The notes beneath the pieces were generated by a model. The model was not told the DNA's origin. It was given only the letters and a program-made list of their open reading frames with translations, and made no database searches. 64,000 bases of DNA, taken from positions 1-64,000 of the forward strand of contig CANBNK010000016.1 in assembly GCA_947371015.1 (NCBI GenBank), in the 5' to 3' direction. Positions 62,835 to 64,000 of this stretch are shown here, in pieces. Source of the DNA: Acetobacteraceae bacterium. GTDB lineage: Bacteria; Pseudomonadota; Alphaproteobacteria; Acetobacterales; Acetobacteraceae. The number at the start of each line of letters is the position of its first letter. The stretch's first letter is position 1. Both the position numbers and the translations under genes were made by a program.

Positions 62835-63809
62835 TCAGGCAAGGCCGATCTCCTTCAGCACCAGCTCGGTCTGCGCCCGGTCGCTGTCCAGGAAGCGCGC
62901 GAATTCATCGCCGACCATGAAGGCATCGGCCCAGTCGCGGGTCTTCAGCATCTCGGCCCAGGCTGGCAGCGCATGCAGCTCCGTCATCAGCGCCACCAGT
63001 TTTGTGAGTGCCTCCGGCCGCACGCCCGGCGGCGCGAAGACGCCGCGCCAGTTGGTGATGACCACGTCCACGCCGCTTTCCTTCAGCGTCGGGATCGCCG
63101 GGTCGCTGCGGGTGGCGCCGGTGGTGGCCAGGGCGCGCATCCGCCCGGCTTTTATCTGTTCGGCAAACTCGGAAAGCCCGGACATCCCCGCACTGACCTG
63201 CGCGCCGAGAATGGCCGCCTGGGCCGGCCCGCCGCCGGCGAAGGCGACATAGCTGCCCTGCCGCGCGCTATGCCCCTGGGACTTCAGCACCAGGCCGAGC
63301 GCGATGTGGTCGGTGCCGCCAGCGCTGCCGCCGGCGATGCTGGTGCCGCCGGGATTGGCCTTCAGCGCCGCCAGGAATCCGCTGATATCCTTGATCGGGC
63401 TGGCCGCGGGCACCACGATCACATCGGCTTCCTCGGTCAGCCGGGCGACGGGGGTGACGTTCTGCAGCCCGACCGGCGTCTTGTTGGTCAGGACGCTGCC
63501 GACCATGATCGAACCGCTGACCATCAGCGCATCGCCGCGGCCGCGCTTGGACGCCACGAAGCGGGGCAGCCCCACGGTGCCGCCGGCGCCGCCAATATTC
63601 TCGAACTGGAAGGTGCCGACCAGGCCGGCCTGGCGCGAGACCTGCTCGATCGCGCGGCCCAACCCGTCCCAGCCGCCACCGGGGCCGGCCGGGATGAACA
63701 TGCTCAGGCTGGGGAAGCGCTGTTCCGCCCGCGCGGTGTTGGCCAGCAGCAAGGCGGGGGCGGTGAGCAGCAAGGCGGGGGCAGCGAGCAGCTGGCGGCG
63801 GTTGAACAT
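62835..63809 (-). CDS. tctC: TctC/Bug family substrate-binding protein of the tctCBA cluster
   Basis: signal peptide, MFIPAGPGGGWDGLGRAIEQV, FENIGGAGGTVGL. Confidence 0.92.
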   Translation of the reverse strand: MFNRRQLLAAPALLLTAPALLLANTARAEQRFPSLSMFIPAGPGGGWDGLGRAIEQVSRQAGLVGTFQFENIGGAGGTVGLPRFVASKRGRGDALMVSGSIMVGSVLTNKTPVGLQNVTPVARLTEEADVIVVPAASPIKDISGFLAALKANPGGTSIAGGSAGGTDHIALGLVLKSQGHSARQGSYVAFAGGGPAQAAILGAQVSAGMSGLSEFAEQIKAGRMRALATTGATRSDPAIPTLKESGVDVVITNWRGVFAPPGVRPEALTKLVALMTELHALPAWAEMLKTRDWADAFMVGDEFARFLDSDRAQTELVLKEIGLA

Positions 63810-63946
63810 GGTTCCTCCGGGAAGCGGGCGTTGAGGTTCCCTTAACGCTCCGTTCCCGTCGGTGGAAGCCAAACCCGCGGCCAGCCGGGCCGGATGGCCT
63901 GCCGGATTCGGCTGCCGCGGGGTGGTCTCCGGCGCCGGTCGCCGCC

Positions 63947-64000
63947 TCAGGCGTGGATGTCGCGGGCCAGGTCGCCCATGCCACCGATCGACATCAGGTG
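63947..64000 (-). CDS. C-terminal end of a CDS running off the window
   Basis: open frame ...HLMSIGGMGDLARDIHA* to the window edge. Confidence 0.4.
   Translation of the reverse strand, partial: HLMSIGGMGDLARDIHA

Noticed and set aside
63740-63790. 21-bp tandem (AGCAAGGCGGGGGCGGTGAGC) in the TctC signal peptide as a regulatory repeat
   Set aside because: It simply encodes a duplicated hydrophobic PALLLTA segment of the signal peptide; common slippage product.

Overview
The window is a GC-rich chromosomal segment, probably from an alphaproteobacterium close to Acetobacteraceae/Roseomonas (inferred from gene content: GcrA, five TctC/Bug proteins, codon usage). It is mostly ordinary metabolic DNA: ECF sigma/anti-sigma/DUF4394, an SbtA-like transporter with a LysR regulator, a NicX-like dioxygenase operon with a divergent MarR, a HlyD + GT2/PilZ exopolysaccharide pair, urate and methionine-salvage genes, an AtzG/AtzE-like amidase operon, CcdAB-like toxin-antitoxin, TctABC and tRNA-Gly(CCC). 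No rRNA, integrase, prophage or cas genes were seen. The most interesting signal is in the intergenic DNA, where several families of structured palindromic repeats occur. (i) A modular multi-hairpin family of about 100-220 bp (6 recognisable copies) lies downstream of stop codons, always in the same orientation relative to the adjacent gene. In two copies the stop codon lies in the conserved CTGAT(A/G) edge. Loop sequences are conserved while stems change with apparent compensation. (ii) A shorter palindrome family (CTGATTCAC...CGATCAG) carries GANTC sites at fixed positions. It occurs singly, as a 3 x 55 bp array and in composites, and related palindromes seem to have become N-terminal coding extensions of three genes. 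(iii) There is also a 118-bp MITE-like element and a regularly spaced CRISPR-like GC-rich palindrome array without cas genes. All similarity and family statements come from reading the sequence; no database search was run.
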